Shown here: positions 38,583-49,767 of the stretch, one piece after another
How the letters are laid out: each line of letters opens with the position of its first letter
Position numbering within the stretch: the stretch's first letter is position 1
NCBI RefSeq assembly: GCF_900167055.1
Contig: NZ_FUXP01000005.1
Span: forward strand, 1 to 55,002
Direction: 5' to 3'
DNA length: 55,002 bases
Source: Lysobacter spongiicola DSM 21749
Lineage (GTDB): Bacteria; Pseudomonadota; Gammaproteobacteria; Xanthomonadales; Xanthomonadaceae
Made by a program: the position numbers and the translations under genes
Notes under the pieces: generated by a model
What the model was told of the DNA's origin: nothing
Seen by the model: the letters and a program-made list of their open reading frames with translations, nothing else
Database searches by the model: none

Positions 38583-39937
38583 GCGACCGTTGCCGGCTGC
38601 TCTCCGTCCTCCGTCGACGTCGCCAGCAGGCTTCCGGCATACAGCGCTGCCAGCAGCAGGGTGAGCCCACCCCAGAATGTCGAATAGAAGGCCAGGTGGG
38701 TGTTGAGCGGGAATACCGTCACCACCAGCGCCAGCATCGCCGGGCGCGCGCGCTCCCGGGCAGCGGCATCGGCATAGCGCCATGCCCGCCACGCCAGCGC
38801 CGCGCCAGCCAGCCAGAGCAGAAACCCGAACACACCAGTCTCGCTGGCAACTTCCAGCACGATCTGATGGGCATGGAAAGCCGGCCCCTCGCCCCACTGC
38901 GCCACTTCACCGGGCTGTGGGTCGCACTGCGGGAAAGCCTCGCGGAACCCGCGTGCTCCAACACCGTTGAAGGGATGGCTGCGGACCATGCATACGGCGG
39001 CGCCCCAGATCCGGCTGCGGCCGGACAACGCGGTATCCACGCCCTCCTCGTCCGCGGCGAACACGTGGGTGGTGCGCTGCACCCGCTCCCTCACGTCGCT
39101 GGAGACCACCGTCAGCGCCACCAGCACCAGCGCCCCGAAAGCGAACACCGCCAGCAGCTTCTTCCATCCCAGCAGGCGCCAGCCCGAGAACACCAGTACC
39201 AGCGCGTAGGTCAGCCAGGAGGCACGCGAGCCGGCGAGGACCACGACGATGCCCACCGCCGCAGCCGCCGCCAGCCAGCCCGCGCTGCCGAAGCGACGCC
39301 CGGCCAGAAGCAGCGGGAAAGGCGAAAGGCTGGCGACCACCAGGCCGAGCTTGAGGTTGCAGGGACCGAGGATCCCGCTCAGGCGGTCTGCCACTGCAAT
39401 TTCCTCGGCGGTGCACATGCCGCGCCCGCTGATGGCGTGCTTGATGGCGTCGATACCCGCGAACAGCGGGCTGGTGCCGGTCATCGCCTGCAGCAGGGCG
39501 TCGACGGTCCAGATACCCATGATGATCGCAAGGCCGCCGAAGGTGGTGCGGCGCCCGCGCGCATTGGCGACTGCCGAGGCGGCCAACCACAGGAACGGCA
39601 GATAGCGCAGGTCCGCCGCGGCCTCGCGCAGCGAACGCCCGGGATCCACCGCATCGAAGGAAGACACCAGCTCGGGCAGCCAGTAGGCGAAAAACAATAC
39701 GCTGGTCAGTGCCCACGCCTGGTGGCTCAGCAGCAGGGTGCCGCCGCGGAAGCGCGAGGACACCAGCTTGAAGATCGCCACCAGCGCGCCCAGCACCAGG
39801 ATGCCCTCGGCATAACCGGGGGCCGGCCACAGCGCCACGTAGGCCAGTACCCACGCTGGCGCCCAGCGCCAACCCTGCACGCGCGGGTTTGCGGGCATCG
39901 AAGGGGCTGCAGCGGTCGGTTCAGGCGGATTCGGCAT
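38573..39937 (-). CDS. O-antigen ligase/polymerase-like membrane protein (Wzy_C family)
   Basis: A 454-residue polytopic protein with about 11 helices. The long periplasmic loop (about 280-375) contains SGRSRIWGAAVCMVRSHPFNGVGARGFREAF, the signature of the O-antigen ligase (WaaL)/Wzy_C domain, followed by HAHQIVLEVASETG with candidate catalytic His residues. Context (waaA, lpxL and a glycosyltransferase) favours attachment of glycan to lipid A-core. Ligase and polymerase cannot be separated by sequence. The start overlaps the glycosyltransferase end by 17 bases, implying coupling. Confidence 0.87.
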   Translation of the reverse strand: MPNPPEPTAAAPSMPANPRVQGWRWAPAWVLAYVALWPAPGYAEGILVLGALVAIFKLVSSRFRGGTLLLSHQAWALTSVLFFAYWLPELVSSFDAVDPGRSLREAAADLRYLPFLWLAASAVANARGRRTTFGGLAIIMGIWTVDALLQAMTGTSPLFAGIDAIKHAISGRGMCTAEEIAVADRLSGILGPCNLKLGLVVASLSPFPLLLAGRRFGSAGWLAAAAAVGIVVVLAGSRASWLTYALVLVFSGWRLLGWKKLLAVFAFGALVLVALTVVSSDVRERVQRTTHVFAADEEGVDTALSGRSRIWGAAVCMVRSHPFNGVGARGFREAFPQCDPQPGEVAQWGEGPAFHAHQIVLEVASETGVFGFLLWLAGAALAWRAWRYADAAARERARPAMLALVVTVFPLNTHLAFYSTFWGGLTLLLAALYAGSLLATSTEDGEQPATVAQR

Positions 39938-41048
39938 ACAGGGACAGGGTGGCGGCTTGCATCGCCGCCAGGGTGTAGTGGGTCAGGTCCGGCATCGTAG
40001 CCGCTGGCGATGGCCCGCGCGCGAGCAGCTCCAGTGCGGCGGCCTGCAAGCGCTGCATGTCGAACGGCACGACGGCGCCCGCGGGATGCAGTTCCGCCAG
40101 CAACTCGCCGACGCCGCCGTGGGCCCAGCCCAGTACCGGACGCCCCACCGCGAGCGCCTCCACGACAGTGCGGCCGAACGCTTCGGGCTTGCGCGAGAGT
40201 TGCAGCACCAGGTCGCTGGCGGCATAGGCGCGGGCGATCGCATCGGTCGGTGCCGAGAACGACACCACGCCGGCCAGGCCCAGCGCGGCCGCATCGTCCT
40301 CGAGCTCCTGGATGTACGCCTCCCGCCCCGCCTGTCGCGCACCGGGCAACCACAGGCGTGCATCGAGTCCGGTCGAGCGCAGGCCCGCCAGCAACGCCAA
40401 CGCGTCACCATGTCCCTTCAGGCGCGTGCCTCGGCCAGGCAGCAGCAACAGCGGCCCTTCACCGTCCAGCTCCGGGTGTTGCGCAACCGCCCACCGCCTT
40501 GCATCGGGGTCGGAGGCTGGCGCGTGCGGGAATGCCGCGGGATCGATGCCACGCGGGATCACCACCAGCCGCGCCGGATCGGTGGCCGGATAATGTCGCA
40601 GTACGTAATCGTGCACGGTCCGCGACACGCAGACCACGCGTTCGCCACGGGTCATCACCGCGCTGTAGCGGGACGGCGAGTTGAGCCCGTGTACCGTGCT
40701 GATCAGTCTTGGCCGCACGGCCGGCGCCATGCCGCGCAGCGCCAGCGCGCCCACCCAGGCCGGGAGCCTGGAGCGTACGTGCAGCACGTCGGCACGCTCC
40801 CTCTGCAACAACGCACGGAGCGTCCACGCGTGGCGAAAGGTGAGCGGCGACTTGCGCCCGATATCCAGCGTGACGTGTTCACCGCCCACCGACTGCAGCC
40901 GCGGGACCAGGCGCCCGCCAGCCGACACCACGATCGCGCGGTGCCCGGCCTCCACCAGCGCCTGTGCGATCTCCAAAGTGGAACGCTCGACGCCCCCGGC
41001 TTCGAGCGCCGGCAGCAACTGGACCACGGTCAGCCGGCGCGTGCCCAC
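39921..41048 (-). CDS. glycosyltransferase family 4 (LPS-type)
   Basis: A 375-residue GT-B enzyme. It begins VVQLLPALEAGGVERSTLEIA, typical of GT4 LPS or sugar transferases. The C-terminal half has LLPGRGTRLKGHGDAL and SRKPEAFGRTVVEALAVGRPVLGW, the nucleotide-sugar EX7E motif. It is the first gene of the pair with the O-antigen ligase-like gene. The sugar is unknown; a lipopolysaccharide core step is likely from context. Confidence 0.9.
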   Translation of the reverse strand: MGTRRLTVVQLLPALEAGGVERSTLEIAQALVEAGHRAIVVSAGGRLVPRLQSVGGEHVTLDIGRKSPLTFRHAWTLRALLQRERADVLHVRSRLPAWVGALALRGMAPAVRPRLISTVHGLNSPSRYSAVMTRGERVVCVSRTVHDYVLRHYPATDPARLVVIPRGIDPAAFPHAPASDPDARRWAVAQHPELDGEGPLLLLPGRGTRLKGHGDALALLAGLRSTGLDARLWLPGARQAGREAYIQELEDDAAALGLAGVVSFSAPTDAIARAYAASDLVLQLSRKPEAFGRTVVEALAVGRPVLGWAHGGVGELLAELHPAGAVVPFDMQRLQAAALELLARGPSPAATMPDLTHYTLAAMQAATLSLYAESA

Positions 41049-41063
41049 GGACCGTGGGATGGC

Positions 41064-41261
41064 TCAGTCCTCGAGGACGAACACTGCGCCGCAGTAGGGG
41101 CAGGCGCACTCGCGCTCGGCCTCGATCGGCAGGTAGACCCGCGGGTGCGAGTTCCACAGCGCCATCGACGGCATCGGGCAGCTCAGCGGCAGGTCCGCGC
41201 GGGTCACGGTGTAGCGACGCTCGGCATTGGGCTGGATCGGATGGGCGGGGGCTGCGGTCAT
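41064..41261 (-). CDS. small zinc-finger protein (zf-CHCC family)
   Basis: A 65-residue protein with one Cys (LSCPMPSMALWNSHP), a His soon after, and a final CPYC pair. This matches the CHCC zinc site of the NDUFS6-like family. The ATG at 41261 gives the normal length. Proteins of this family are conserved in proteobacteria with no settled function. It lies 15 bases upstream of the glycosyltransferase start on the same strand, so the two may be co-transcribed. Confidence 0.88.
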   Translation of the reverse strand: MTAAPAHPIQPNAERRYTVTRADLPLSCPMPSMALWNSHPRVYLPIEAERECACPYCGAVFVLED

Positions 41262-41320
41262 CGGAGGGGCCACGGATGGTGCGAGGCGGGCAGTTTAACA
41301 GCCGCCCGCGCGGCGCAGCC

Positions 41321-42028
41321 CTACAACGGCAGGTCGAACAGCAGGATTTCGCTCACGGGGGCGCCGATACCCTGCAGTTGCAGTTGTCCACCCTCCCCGG
41401 TCATGCCGATGGCGTCGCCGGCGGCCAGGCGGCTGTCGCCGGACTCGACCTCGCCGGTGGCCACGTGCAGCCAGTACCTGCGGTCCGGCTCCAGGTCGAA
41501 CCCGGCCACTTGTTCCTTCCGCAGGCCGACCCGGTAGAGCCTCGCATCCTGGCGGATGGCGATGCTGCCCGCGGCACCATCGGGAGAGGCCAGCAGCTGC
41601 CAGCCGTCACCCTCCACCGGCGCGCGGCTGGCATAGGCAGGCGCCGCGTTGACCCGGTCCGGCTGCAGCCAGACCTGCAGGAAGTGCACGGGCTCGTCCG
41701 CCGAGGCGTTGTACTCGCTGTGCTCGACCCCATGGCCGGCACCCATCCATTGCAGCTCGCCGGGGCCGACCACGCCCTCCGCCCCACTGCTGTCACGGTG
41801 GGCGAGTCGCCCCGACAGCACGTAACTGAGGATTTCCATGTTGGCGTGGCGGTGGGGCGGGAAGCCCGCCCCCGGAGCCACGCGGTCCTCGTTGATCACC
41901 CGCAAGGGGCCGAAACCCATCCACGCCGGGTCGTAGTAGTGGCCGAACGAAAAAGTGTGGCGGCTGTCCAGCCACTCGACCTGGGCGGGGCCCCGGCCGC
42001 GGCTGGCTGCCCGGCGTTCGATGATCAT
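41321..42028 (-). CDS. pirin-family cupin protein
   Basis: A 235-residue two-cupin protein. The N-terminal metal site has FPPHRHANMEILSYVLSG (His, His and Glu ligands) and HGVEHSEYN. The second cupin (about 140-235) has lost these ligands, as is usual for pirins. Some bacterial pirins act as quercetin dioxygenases; function here is unknown. It is the last gene of a likely nitroreductase-YceI-pirin operon (9 bases after yceI). Confidence 0.92.
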   Translation of the reverse strand: MIIERRAASRGRGPAQVEWLDSRHTFSFGHYYDPAWMGFGPLRVINEDRVAPGAGFPPHRHANMEILSYVLSGRLAHRDSSGAEGVVGPGELQWMGAGHGVEHSEYNASADEPVHFLQVWLQPDRVNAAPAYASRAPVEGDGWQLLASPDGAAGSIAIRQDARLYRVGLRKEQVAGFDLEPDRRYWLHVATGEVESGDSRLAAGDAIGMTGEGGQLQLQGIGAPVSEILLFDLPL

Positions 42029-42037
42029 CGGAGTTCC

Positions 42038-42637
42038 TCAGCCGGCAGCGTCGGCCGTCCCGGCCTTGGGCACGGTGGCCTCGGTGGTGATGCGGATCTC
42101 CACCTCGTCGCTCACGTTGGGCGCGTACATGCCCATGTCGAAGTCGCTTCGCTTGATGGTGGTGGTCGCATCGAAGCCGGCCGCCGGCTGGCCACTCATC
42201 GGCTGGGTCCCGATCCGGTTGATGGTGACGTCCAGCACCACCGGCTTGGTGATGCCGCGCAGGGTCAGGTCGCCGGCCACCTTGAGCCGGTCCTCGCCCG
42301 CGGCTTCGACGCCGGTGCTGGAGAAGGTGATCTCCGGATGGTTCGCGGCGTCGAAGAAATCGCCGCTGCGCAGGTGCTCGTCGAAGGCCTCGACGTGGGA
42401 ATCCAGGCCGGCCAGCGGAATGGTCACCTGGACGGAGGAGGCGCCGACGTTGTCGGGGTCGTAGGTGATGGTGCCGTCGACCTGGCCGAAGTGAGCAATC
42501 GGGTTGGAGAAGCCGAAGTGGCTCCAGCTGGCGATCACGTCGGTATGGTTCGGGTCCATGGTGTAGGTCACCGGCTCGGCGAGCGTGGCGAAGCTGGCGG
42601 CGGACAGGGCGGCGGCCAGCGTGAGTTGCTTGAACAT
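42038..42637 (-). CDS. YceI-family periplasmic protein
   Basis: A 199-residue exported protein. The signal peptide (1-20) is followed by the YceI lipocalin-like fold: YTMDPNHTDVIASWSHFGFSNPIAHF, then DLTLRGITKPVVLDV and DFDMGMYAP. YceI proteins bind long isoprenoid chains. It sits between the nitroreductase and pirin genes on one strand with short gaps. Confidence 0.93.
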   Translation of the reverse strand: MFKQLTLAAALSAASFATLAEPVTYTMDPNHTDVIASWSHFGFSNPIAHFGQVDGTITYDPDNVGASSVQVTIPLAGLDSHVEAFDEHLRSGDFFDAANHPEITFSSTGVEAAGEDRLKVAGDLTLRGITKPVVLDVTINRIGTQPMSGQPAAGFDATTTIKRSDFDMGMYAPNVSDEVEIRITTEATVPKAGTADAAG

Positions 42638-42691
42638 GGGGAGATCCTCTGTGGGCCGGGCAAGGCCGGCGGGTGTCGGGGGACGGGGAAC

Positions 42692-43291
42692 TCAGGCGAT
42701 GCGCGCGGCTTCCTCGAATGGCAGCCGCGGGGAACGAGGGAACAGGGCCGCAGGGTTGCCGTGGCCCAGGTTGACCAGGAAATTGGACTTGACCGTCGTG
42801 TCCTTGAAGAAGGTCTCGTCGACCATCGCGTTGTTGAAGCCGGACATCGGGCCGGTATCCAGGCCCAGCGCGCGCGCGGCCAGGATCAGGTACGCACCCT
42901 GCAGCGTGCCATTGCGGAAGGCGGCGGCACTGCGGCCCTCGCGCGGGCCCTCAAACCAGCTGCGGGCATCGACATGCGGAAACAGGTAGGGCAGCTTCTC
43001 GTGGAAGTCCTCGTCATGTCCGATGATCACGGTGACCGGAGCGGCCATGGTCTTGGCCCGGTTGCCTTCGTCCAGTGCAGGCTCCAGCAGGGCCTTGGCC
43101 TCCGGCGATTTCACGAACACGAAGCGCGCCGGGCTCATGTTGGCGCTGGTCGGCCCCCATTTCAGCAGCTCGTAGAGCGCCCGGATGGTGTCGTCGGAGA
43201 CCTCGCCGCCAAGCTCGTTGTGGGTCCGCGCTTCGCGGAAGAGCCTGTCGAGTGCCTGCGGGTCGAGTGCTTCGTGCGGGTGCTGGGCCAT
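42692..43291 (-). CDS. nitroreductase-family protein (RutE/malonic semialdehyde reductase-like)
   Basis: A 199-residue FMN-dependent flavoprotein. It has [19 protein letters not shown] (FMN-binding), [11 protein letters not shown] and FLVNLGHG, as in the RutE/HpaH group. The ATG at 43291 is preceded by GGAGGACCC. Whether it reduces malonic semialdehyde cannot be told; no other rut genes are present. It is the first gene of the nitroreductase-YceI-pirin group and is divergent from the ELM1-like gene. Confidence 0.9.
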   Translation of the reverse strand: MAQHPHEALDPQALDRLFREARTHNELGGEVSDDTIRALYELLKWGPTSANMSPARFVFVKSPEAKALLEPALDEGNRAKTMAAPVTVIIGHDEDFHEKLPYLFPHVDARSWFEGPREGRSAAAFRNGTLQGAYLILAARALGLDTGPMSGFNNAMVDETFFKDTTVKSNFLVNLGHGNPAALFPRSPRLPFEEAARIA

Positions 43292-43394
43292 GGGTCCTCC
43301 ATTGGGCCGCGAGGAGTCGCGGCGGTCTCCAGCAAGTGTAGAGTCTGACGTGGCGCGCAACACCCGGCAGGCTTGCAACGGATTGACGACATCC

Positions 43395-44375
43395 ATGGAA
43401 CAACGCACCCCCCATCCCGATACCTGGATCCTGACGGACGGCAATGCCGGAAACCTCCGCCAGGCCCGCGCATTGGCGCTGGCGATGAAGCTGCAGGCCG
43501 AGGAATGGAGCCTGCAAGCCCGGGCGCCATGGCGACAGCTCGCGCCACGGATGTTGCCTGGCGCGGATCGCGCGTTCGGCAGCGGTTTCCGCGGTGCCTT
43601 GGCCCGCCCGCCAGCACTTGCGATCGGCTGCGGCCGCCAAGCGGGCCTTGCCACGCGCCTCGCCCGGCGCGCCGGCGCCCGGGCGGTGCAGATCCTCGAC
43701 CCGCGCATCCCGCCCGGTCACTGGGACGTGGTGGTGGCACCCGAGCACGACGGCCTGCACGGGCAGAACGTGGTCCACGTGCTCGGCAGCCTGCATCCCG
43801 TGGACGACGGCTGGCTGGAGGCCGCGCGACGGCACTACACGGCACTATCGACCCTGCAACAGCCGCGGACGGCGGTGCTGCTGGGAGGCGACAGTGCGCA
43901 CGCGAAATTCGACCAGGGGTTCGTGGATCAACTGGCCGAACGGCTGCACCGCCGCGCCGAAGCGGAAGATGGTTGCCTGCTGGTCACCGCCTCGCGTCGA
44001 ACGCCGCCGGACGTGGCCGCTCGCCTCGTTGCACGATTCGGCCGGCGTGCGGGCGTGGTCTGGACCGGGCCGGGCGACGGCGCCAATCCCTACCCCGGGC
44101 TGCTCGCCTGCGCGGACCGCATCGTCTGCACCGCAGACTCGGTGAACATGCTGTCGGAGGCCTGTGCCACCCGTGTCCCGGTATTCGTCGCCGGCATCGA
44201 CCGCCTCGGTGGACGGCCCCGCAGGTTCGTCGACAGCCTGCTGGGCATGGGGCGGGTGCGGGCGCTTGACGAGCACATGGCCTCGTTCCCGGTGACGCCG
44301 CTGCGCGAGACCGCACGCGTCGCGCGGGAAGTCCATCGCCGCCTCGGCCTCGACAGCGGCGCAGGGGACGACTGA
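43395..44375 (+). CDS. ELM1/DUF1022-like glycosyltransferase-fold protein
   Basis: A 326-residue protein of the mitochondrial-fission ELM1 (DUF1022) family. The N-terminus [18 protein letters not shown] is the family signature; VLLGGDSAH and [13 protein letters not shown] resemble GT-B nucleotide-sugar sites. The bacterial function is unknown; an envelope glycosylation role is inferred from fold and from LPS genes in the same region. It converges with glnE. Confidence 0.85.
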   Translation: MEQRTPHPDTWILTDGNAGNLRQARALALAMKLQAEEWSLQARAPWRQLAPRMLPGADRAFGSGFRGALARPPALAIGCGRQAGLATRLARRAGARAVQILDPRIPPGHWDVVVAPEHDGLHGQNVVHVLGSLHPVDDGWLEAARRHYTALSTLQQPRTAVLLGGDSAHAKFDQGFVDQLAERLHRRAEAEDGCLLVTASRRTPPDVAARLVARFGRRAGVVWTGPGDGANPYPGLLACADRIVCTADSVNMLSEACATRVPVFVAGIDRLGGRPRRFVDSLLGMGRVRALDEHMASFPVTPLRETARVAREVHRRLGLDSGAGDD

Positions 44376-44393
44376 TTCGAGCAGCCGCGGCCT

Positions 44394-47198
44394 CTAGAGG
44401 AAATCGAGCCCCTGCGCGCGGGTGGCGGACCTGATTGCGCCGCGGGCGGCCTCCAGCGAGTCATCGGTCGGCACGCGCCTGTGGCGACGATCAAGGGAGC
44501 ACTCCAGCGCCCGGTGCAGCAACGTGGCATGGGCCGCACGCAGCGCCTCGCAGACCTGCGGCTGCAGGGTCCCCGCCTCCTGCAGTGCCTCGAGCAGTGC
44601 CGGCGAGGCTCGCGGCTCCAGCAGCGGCGGGTGGCTCGCGGCACGCTCGAGCACCAGCGCCTGCAGCAGGAACTCGAGGTCCACCAGGCCGCCCTCGCCC
44701 TGCTTCAGATCGAATATGCCGCCCCGGCCGCGATCCAGCTCCGCCCGCATCCGCATCCGCATCCCGGTGATGTCGGCGCGTAACTGCGCCGCGTCCCGCA
44801 CGCGCCCCAGGACCTGCGCGCGTACTTGCTCGAAATCACCGCAGAGGCCGGCATCTCCGCTGACGCAGCGTGCCCTGACCAGCGCCTGGTGCTCCCAGGT
44901 CCAGGCGCGCAGCCGCTGGTACTCGGCGAAGCTCGACAGGCCCGAAACCAGTAGCCCCTTGGCCCCGTCCGGGCGGAGCCGCACGTCGACGTCGAACAAG
45001 CGTCCGGCGGCCGTCGGCGTGCCGAGCAAGGCGACCACCTTCTGCGCCAGCCGGGCGTACCACCGCTGGGTATCCAGTGGCCGCGGGCCATCCGAAGTGG
45101 CCTGGGCGTCGGCGTCGTACAGGAACACCAGGTCGAGGTCGGAGCCGAAGCCCAACTCTTCACCGCCCAGGCTTCCGTAGCCCAGCACCGCGAAGCGCGC
45201 ACCTGGCAACCGCCCGTGCGCAGCGGCGACTTCGCGCTCGGCCAGCGCCAGCACCCGCCGCACCACGCCGTCGGCCAGCCATGCGAGCTGCCGGGCACTT
45301 TCGGCCGCCGCCTGCCTGCCATCGCGGAACGCCATGGCGATCCGGAAACTGAAGGCCTGCCTGAGCTCGTTGAGTGCATTGAGGATCGCTTCCGGATCGT
45401 CGGCGGCGGTGTCGTCGGCCTCGCTCGCCACCGCCACGCAGGCCTCCACCAGTTCTTCCCGGTCGGGCAGCGGGCCGCCGATGCGCACGTCGAGCAGCTC
45501 GTCCAGCAACAGCGGGTAAGCCGCCAGCCGTTCCGCCAGCAGCGCGCTGTGGGTGACCACCTCGACCAGCCGCGCCAGCGCCGCCGGCTGCTCATCCAGC
45601 AGGGCGAGATAGGCACTGCGACGCAAAATGTTGTGCAGCATCGCCAGCAGGCGCCGCAGGGCAAGCATGGGTTCACTCGATCTGGCCGCACCGTGGACGA
45701 GTGCCGGCAGGACACGGTCGAGCCGGGCCCGGGTGCTGTCGGACAGGCCCTGCACGCCCGGGCTGCGCGCGAAGTCCCTGAGCAGCGCGTCGGCGTTGCG
45801 CGGTTCGGCGAAACCCGCTTCGGCCATCGCATCCGCATCCCCCGCTTCGGGCAAGGCGCGCCAGTAGGCGTCCAGCGCCGTGCCCTCGCTGCGTTGCTCG
45901 CGTGGCGCCAGCAGCGCCGCGAACTCTTCACGGACTGCGTTGCGATGATGCGTCAGGTCCGCCAGCAGCTCGGTCCAGCCGGGGTAGCCCAGGCCGACGG
46001 CGATCCGGAGGCGATCCGTATCATCGCCCGGCAGTTCGTGGGTCTGGGCGTCGCGCAGCATCTGCAGGCGGTTTTCCAGACGCCGCAGGAACCGGTAGGC
46101 CGACACCAGCGAAGCCGCCGCGTCGGGCTCCACCTGGTTGGACTCCACCAGCGCGTCCAGCGCCGGCCGCAGCGCACGCGATCGCAGGTCCGGCTCCCGG
46201 CCGCCCCGGATCAGCTGCAGCGCCTGGACCAGGAACTCGATCTCGCGAATCCCGCCAGGGCCGCGCTTGATGTCCTCGGTGAGCTCCTTGCGTGCAACTT
46301 CCGCGCTGATCGCCGCCTTCATCTCGCGCAGCCCGTCGAGCGCGCCGAAGTCGAGGTAGCGGCGGTAGATGAAGGGACGCAGGGAATCGAGGAACTGCTC
46401 CCCGGCGTCGATGTCCCCCGCCACCGGCCGCGCCTTCTGCCAGGCATAACGCTCCCAGTCCCGGCCTTCGCGCTGGAAGTACATTTCCATCGCCGGGAAC
46501 GACCATGCCACCCGCCCGGCGTTGCCATAGGGCCGCAGGCGCAGGTCGACACGGTGGCAAAACCCCTCGGCGGTGATCTCGTCCAGCAGCTTGGCCAGTT
46601 GCTGCCCGAGGCGCGAATAGTAGTTCTCGGCATCCAGGGGCCTTGGTCCATCGGATTCGCCGCCATGCTCGTAGCCGTAGACCAGGTCGATGTCCGAGCT
46701 GAAGTTCAGTTCGCCGCCGCCGAGCTTGCCGAGGGCGAACACCACGATGCGTTGGGGTTTTCCAGCCGGGTCGCGGACATGGCCGTGCCTGCCGGCAAAT
46801 TCTTTTTCCAGTGCAGCGAGCGCGGCCTGCAGGCAGTGCTCGGCCAGCGCAGTGGTGGCGGCGAGCGTGTCTTCGAGCTGATCCAGGTCCAGCACATCCC
46901 GCCAGACGATCCGGGTTGATTCGGCAGCGCGGAAGCGGCGCAGCAAGGCCTGCCAGTCCTGGCGGCCTTCGGGCTGCAGCGAGGGAACCTCAAGCGCCGT
47001 CGCACCGTCATCGGCCAGCAATCGCTGCAGCAGCGCCGGTTGCCTGACCAGCGTGTCGACCGCGAAATCCGAAGCCACGGCGATGGCGCGCAGCCGCGGG
47101 GCGAGGGGCCTAGGGTGGGCATCGCCCAGTGCTTGCGCCAATCGCTCCAGCGCGCGGTCCACTGGCGGGGCGAGGGCTTCTCGGGTGGTCGGGGTCAT
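44394..47198 (-). CDS. glnE: glutamine synthetase adenylyltransferase/deadenylase
   Basis: A 934-residue bifunctional enzyme that adds and removes AMP on glutamine synthetase. The N-terminal deadenylase domain has [20 protein letters not shown]. The C-terminal adenylyltransferase domain has [21 protein letters not shown]. Both nucleotidyltransferase sites (GS and D-x-D) are intact. The ATG at 47198 was chosen because the family sequence begins there ([16 protein letters not shown]); the frame stays open upstream through a terminator. No glnA is in the window. Confidence 0.95.
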   Translation of the reverse strand: MTPTTREALAPPVDRALERLAQALGDAHPRPLAPRLRAIAVASDFAVDTLVRQPALLQRLLADDGATALEVPSLQPEGRQDWQALLRRFRAAESTRIVWRDVLDLDQLEDTLAATTALAEHCLQAALAALEKEFAGRHGHVRDPAGKPQRIVVFALGKLGGGELNFSSDIDLVYGYEHGGESDGPRPLDAENYYSRLGQQLAKLLDEITAEGFCHRVDLRLRPYGNAGRVAWSFPAMEMYFQREGRDWERYAWQKARPVAGDIDAGEQFLDSLRPFIYRRYLDFGALDGLREMKAAISAEVARKELTEDIKRGPGGIREIEFLVQALQLIRGGREPDLRSRALRPALDALVESNQVEPDAAASLVSAYRFLRRLENRLQMLRDAQTHELPGDDTDRLRIAVGLGYPGWTELLADLTHHRNAVREEFAALLAPREQRSEGTALDAYWRALPEAGDADAMAEAGFAEPRNADALLRDFARSPGVQGLSDSTRARLDRVLPALVHGAARSSEPMLALRRLLAMLHNILRRSAYLALLDEQPAALARLVEVVTHSALLAERLAAYPLLLDELLDVRIGGPLPDREELVEACVAVASEADDTAADDPEAILNALNELRQAFSFRIAMAFRDGRQAAAESARQLAWLADGVVRRVLALAEREVAAAHGRLPGARFAVLGYGSLGGEELGFGSDLDLVFLYDADAQATSDGPRPLDTQRWYARLAQKVVALLGTPTAAGRLFDVDVRLRPDGAKGLLVSGLSSFAEYQRLRAWTWEHQALVRARCVSGDAGLCGDFEQVRAQVLGRVRDAAQLRADITGMRMRMRAELDRGRGGIFDLKQGEGGLVDLEFLLQALVLERAASHPPLLEPRASPALLEALQEAGTLQPQVCEALRAAHATLLHRALECSLDRRHRRVPTDDSLEAARGAIRSATRAQGLDFL

Positions 47199-47238
47199 CG
47201 ACCCGATGATGGCATGCAGGCACGGAAGGCCGGAAAGT

Positions 47239-47311
47239 AAAAAGCCCGCTCCGGTCGAAACCGGAAGCGGGCCTGCTCCCTCCCCCACGTCGGGATGCGC
47301 CCTGATCGTGA
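47239..47311 (-). ncRNA. candidate small RNA with intrinsic terminator
   Basis: Minus-strand sequence between groEL and glnE. A long stem (47244-47272; 12 pairs with one bulged A, loop TTCG as RNA) followed by a T-run ends a transcript that cannot be groEL, which has its own terminator at 47386-47413. A possible promoter is TTGCAC (47341-47346), spacer 18, TAACAA (47317-47322). No ATG-started reading frame exists in between. The region could also be a leader of glnE that is terminated early. Confidence 0.45.
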
Positions 47312-47385
47312 AGGAGTTGTTAGTGCGGATGCACGCTGCAGTGCAAAAAAGAACCGGGCGGTACTGGAATTGAAGCGGTATGGCC

Positions 47386-47413
47386 AAAAAAAAGGCCCCG
47401 CCAAAGCGGGGCC
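47386..47413 (-). terminator. intrinsic terminator after groEL
   Basis: On the minus strand an 8-bp stem, GGCCCCGC / GCGGGGCC, with a TTTG loop followed by eight T, 24 bases after the groEL stop codon. Confidence 0.92.
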
Positions 47414-47437
47414 TCCTCTAGCAGGGTGCAGCCTCGA

Positions 47438-49090
<1,653 letters not shown>

Positions 49091-49137
49091 TCAAAAAGAA
49101 TGCGAAAAAGGGGGACAGTTGAACGGAAGGTCCGCGA

Positions 49138-49425
49138 TCAGCCGAGGATCGCGAAGATGTCGTCTTCCTTCACGACCAGCAGTTCGTTGCCGTCGAGCTT
49201 CACCTCGGTACCGCTGTACTTGCCGAACAGCACCTTGTCGCCGACCTTGACCTGCGGCGCACGGGTGCTGCCGTTGTCCAGGGCCTTGCCCTCGCCGACC
49301 GCGACCACCTCGCCCTTGATCGGCTTCTCGGTGGCCGAGTCGGGGATCACGATGCCGCCCGCGGACATCTTTTCTTCTTCCATGCGCTTGATGACCACGC
49401 GGTCGAACAGCGGCTTGATATTCAT
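49138..49425 (-). CDS. groS: co-chaperonin GroES (10 kDa)
   Basis: A 95-residue lid of the GroEL chamber. It starts [18 protein letters not shown], has the mobile loop [20 protein letters not shown] and ends DDIFAILG. The ATG at 49425 has GAGG upstream and gives the canonical length. It is the first gene of the groESL operon. Confidence 0.98.
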   Translation of the reverse strand: MNIKPLFDRVVIKRMEEEKMSAGGIVIPDSATEKPIKGEVVAVGEGKALDNGSTRAPQVKVGDKVLFGKYSGTEVKLDGNELLVVKEDDIFAILG

Positions 49426-49473
49426 GTCTACAACCTCATAAGTGGTTGAATGGATGGGGAAAAACGCTGAAAT

Positions 49474-49500
49474 CTGGCAGTCGCCCCGGCGGAGTGCCAA
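49474..49500. promoter_or_regulatory. CIRCE-like HrcA operator
   Basis: On the minus strand, TTGGCACTC, nine bases, GACTGCCAG. Consensus CIRCE is TTAGCACTC-N9-GAGTGCTAA: the first arm matches 8 of 9 bases, the second 6 of 9, with exact spacing. It lies between the sigma32-type promoter and groES, where HrcA would block transcription. Confidence 0.65.
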
Positions 49501-49540
49501 CCGCCGGCGCGACAGCGCCCGGAATCCGGGACTGCGACGG

Positions 49541-49568
49541 AGATGGGGCGGGCATGGCGGGTTTCAAG
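49541..49568 (-). promoter_or_regulatory. sigma32-type heat-shock promoter of groESL
   Basis: On the minus strand, CTTGAAA, a 13-base spacer, then CCCCATCT. This matches the sigma32 consensus CTTGAAA-N11-16-CCCCATNT exactly. The predicted start is about 40 bases upstream of the CIRCE-like site. Confidence 0.85.
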
Positions 49569-49610
49569 GGGGACGGCACGAAAAAGTGGCCGGGGCGTCG
49601 ACGGCGCGAC

Positions 49611-49767
49611 AAAAAAGAACGCGCCTCCTGCGAGACGCGTTCTTCCGGTTTCGGGATTGGCTTCCGAGCGCGGCGCGCTCCTGCGCCTCTCCCCTGACCT
49701 GAGACCCCCATGTCTAAATCGACGTCCTTGTCGACTGGAGCCGATCTTGGCCTCTCCGATCGCCAGT
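49611..49767 (-). ncRNA. candidate GGA-hairpin (Rsm/Csr-type) small RNA
   Basis: A minus-strand transcript of about 157 bases ends in a strong terminator (49611-49642: 11-bp stem GAACGCGTCTC / GAGGCGCGTTC, GCAG loop, six T). A -10-like CATACT lies at 49774-49779; no good -35 box is seen. Three hairpins put GGA in the loop: CGATC(GGAGAGGCCAA)GATCG, TCGAC(AAGGAC)GTCGA and GGCGC(AGGAGC)GCGCC. GACAAGGACGU fits the CsrA/RsmA SELEX consensus well, and seven GGA motifs occur in all. No protein frame fits. It ends about 40 bases before the groESL promoter. Confidence 0.5.

Noticed and set aside
40964..43348. A 794-codon open frame opposite several small genes
   Set aside because: It runs antisense through the zinc-finger, pirin, YceI and nitroreductase genes, all with strong family motifs. 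It is a composition artefact.
47199..47387. An extended N-terminus for GlnE
   Set aside because: The frame is open upstream but crosses an intrinsic terminator and shows no family sequence. The ATG at 47198 starts the conserved region.
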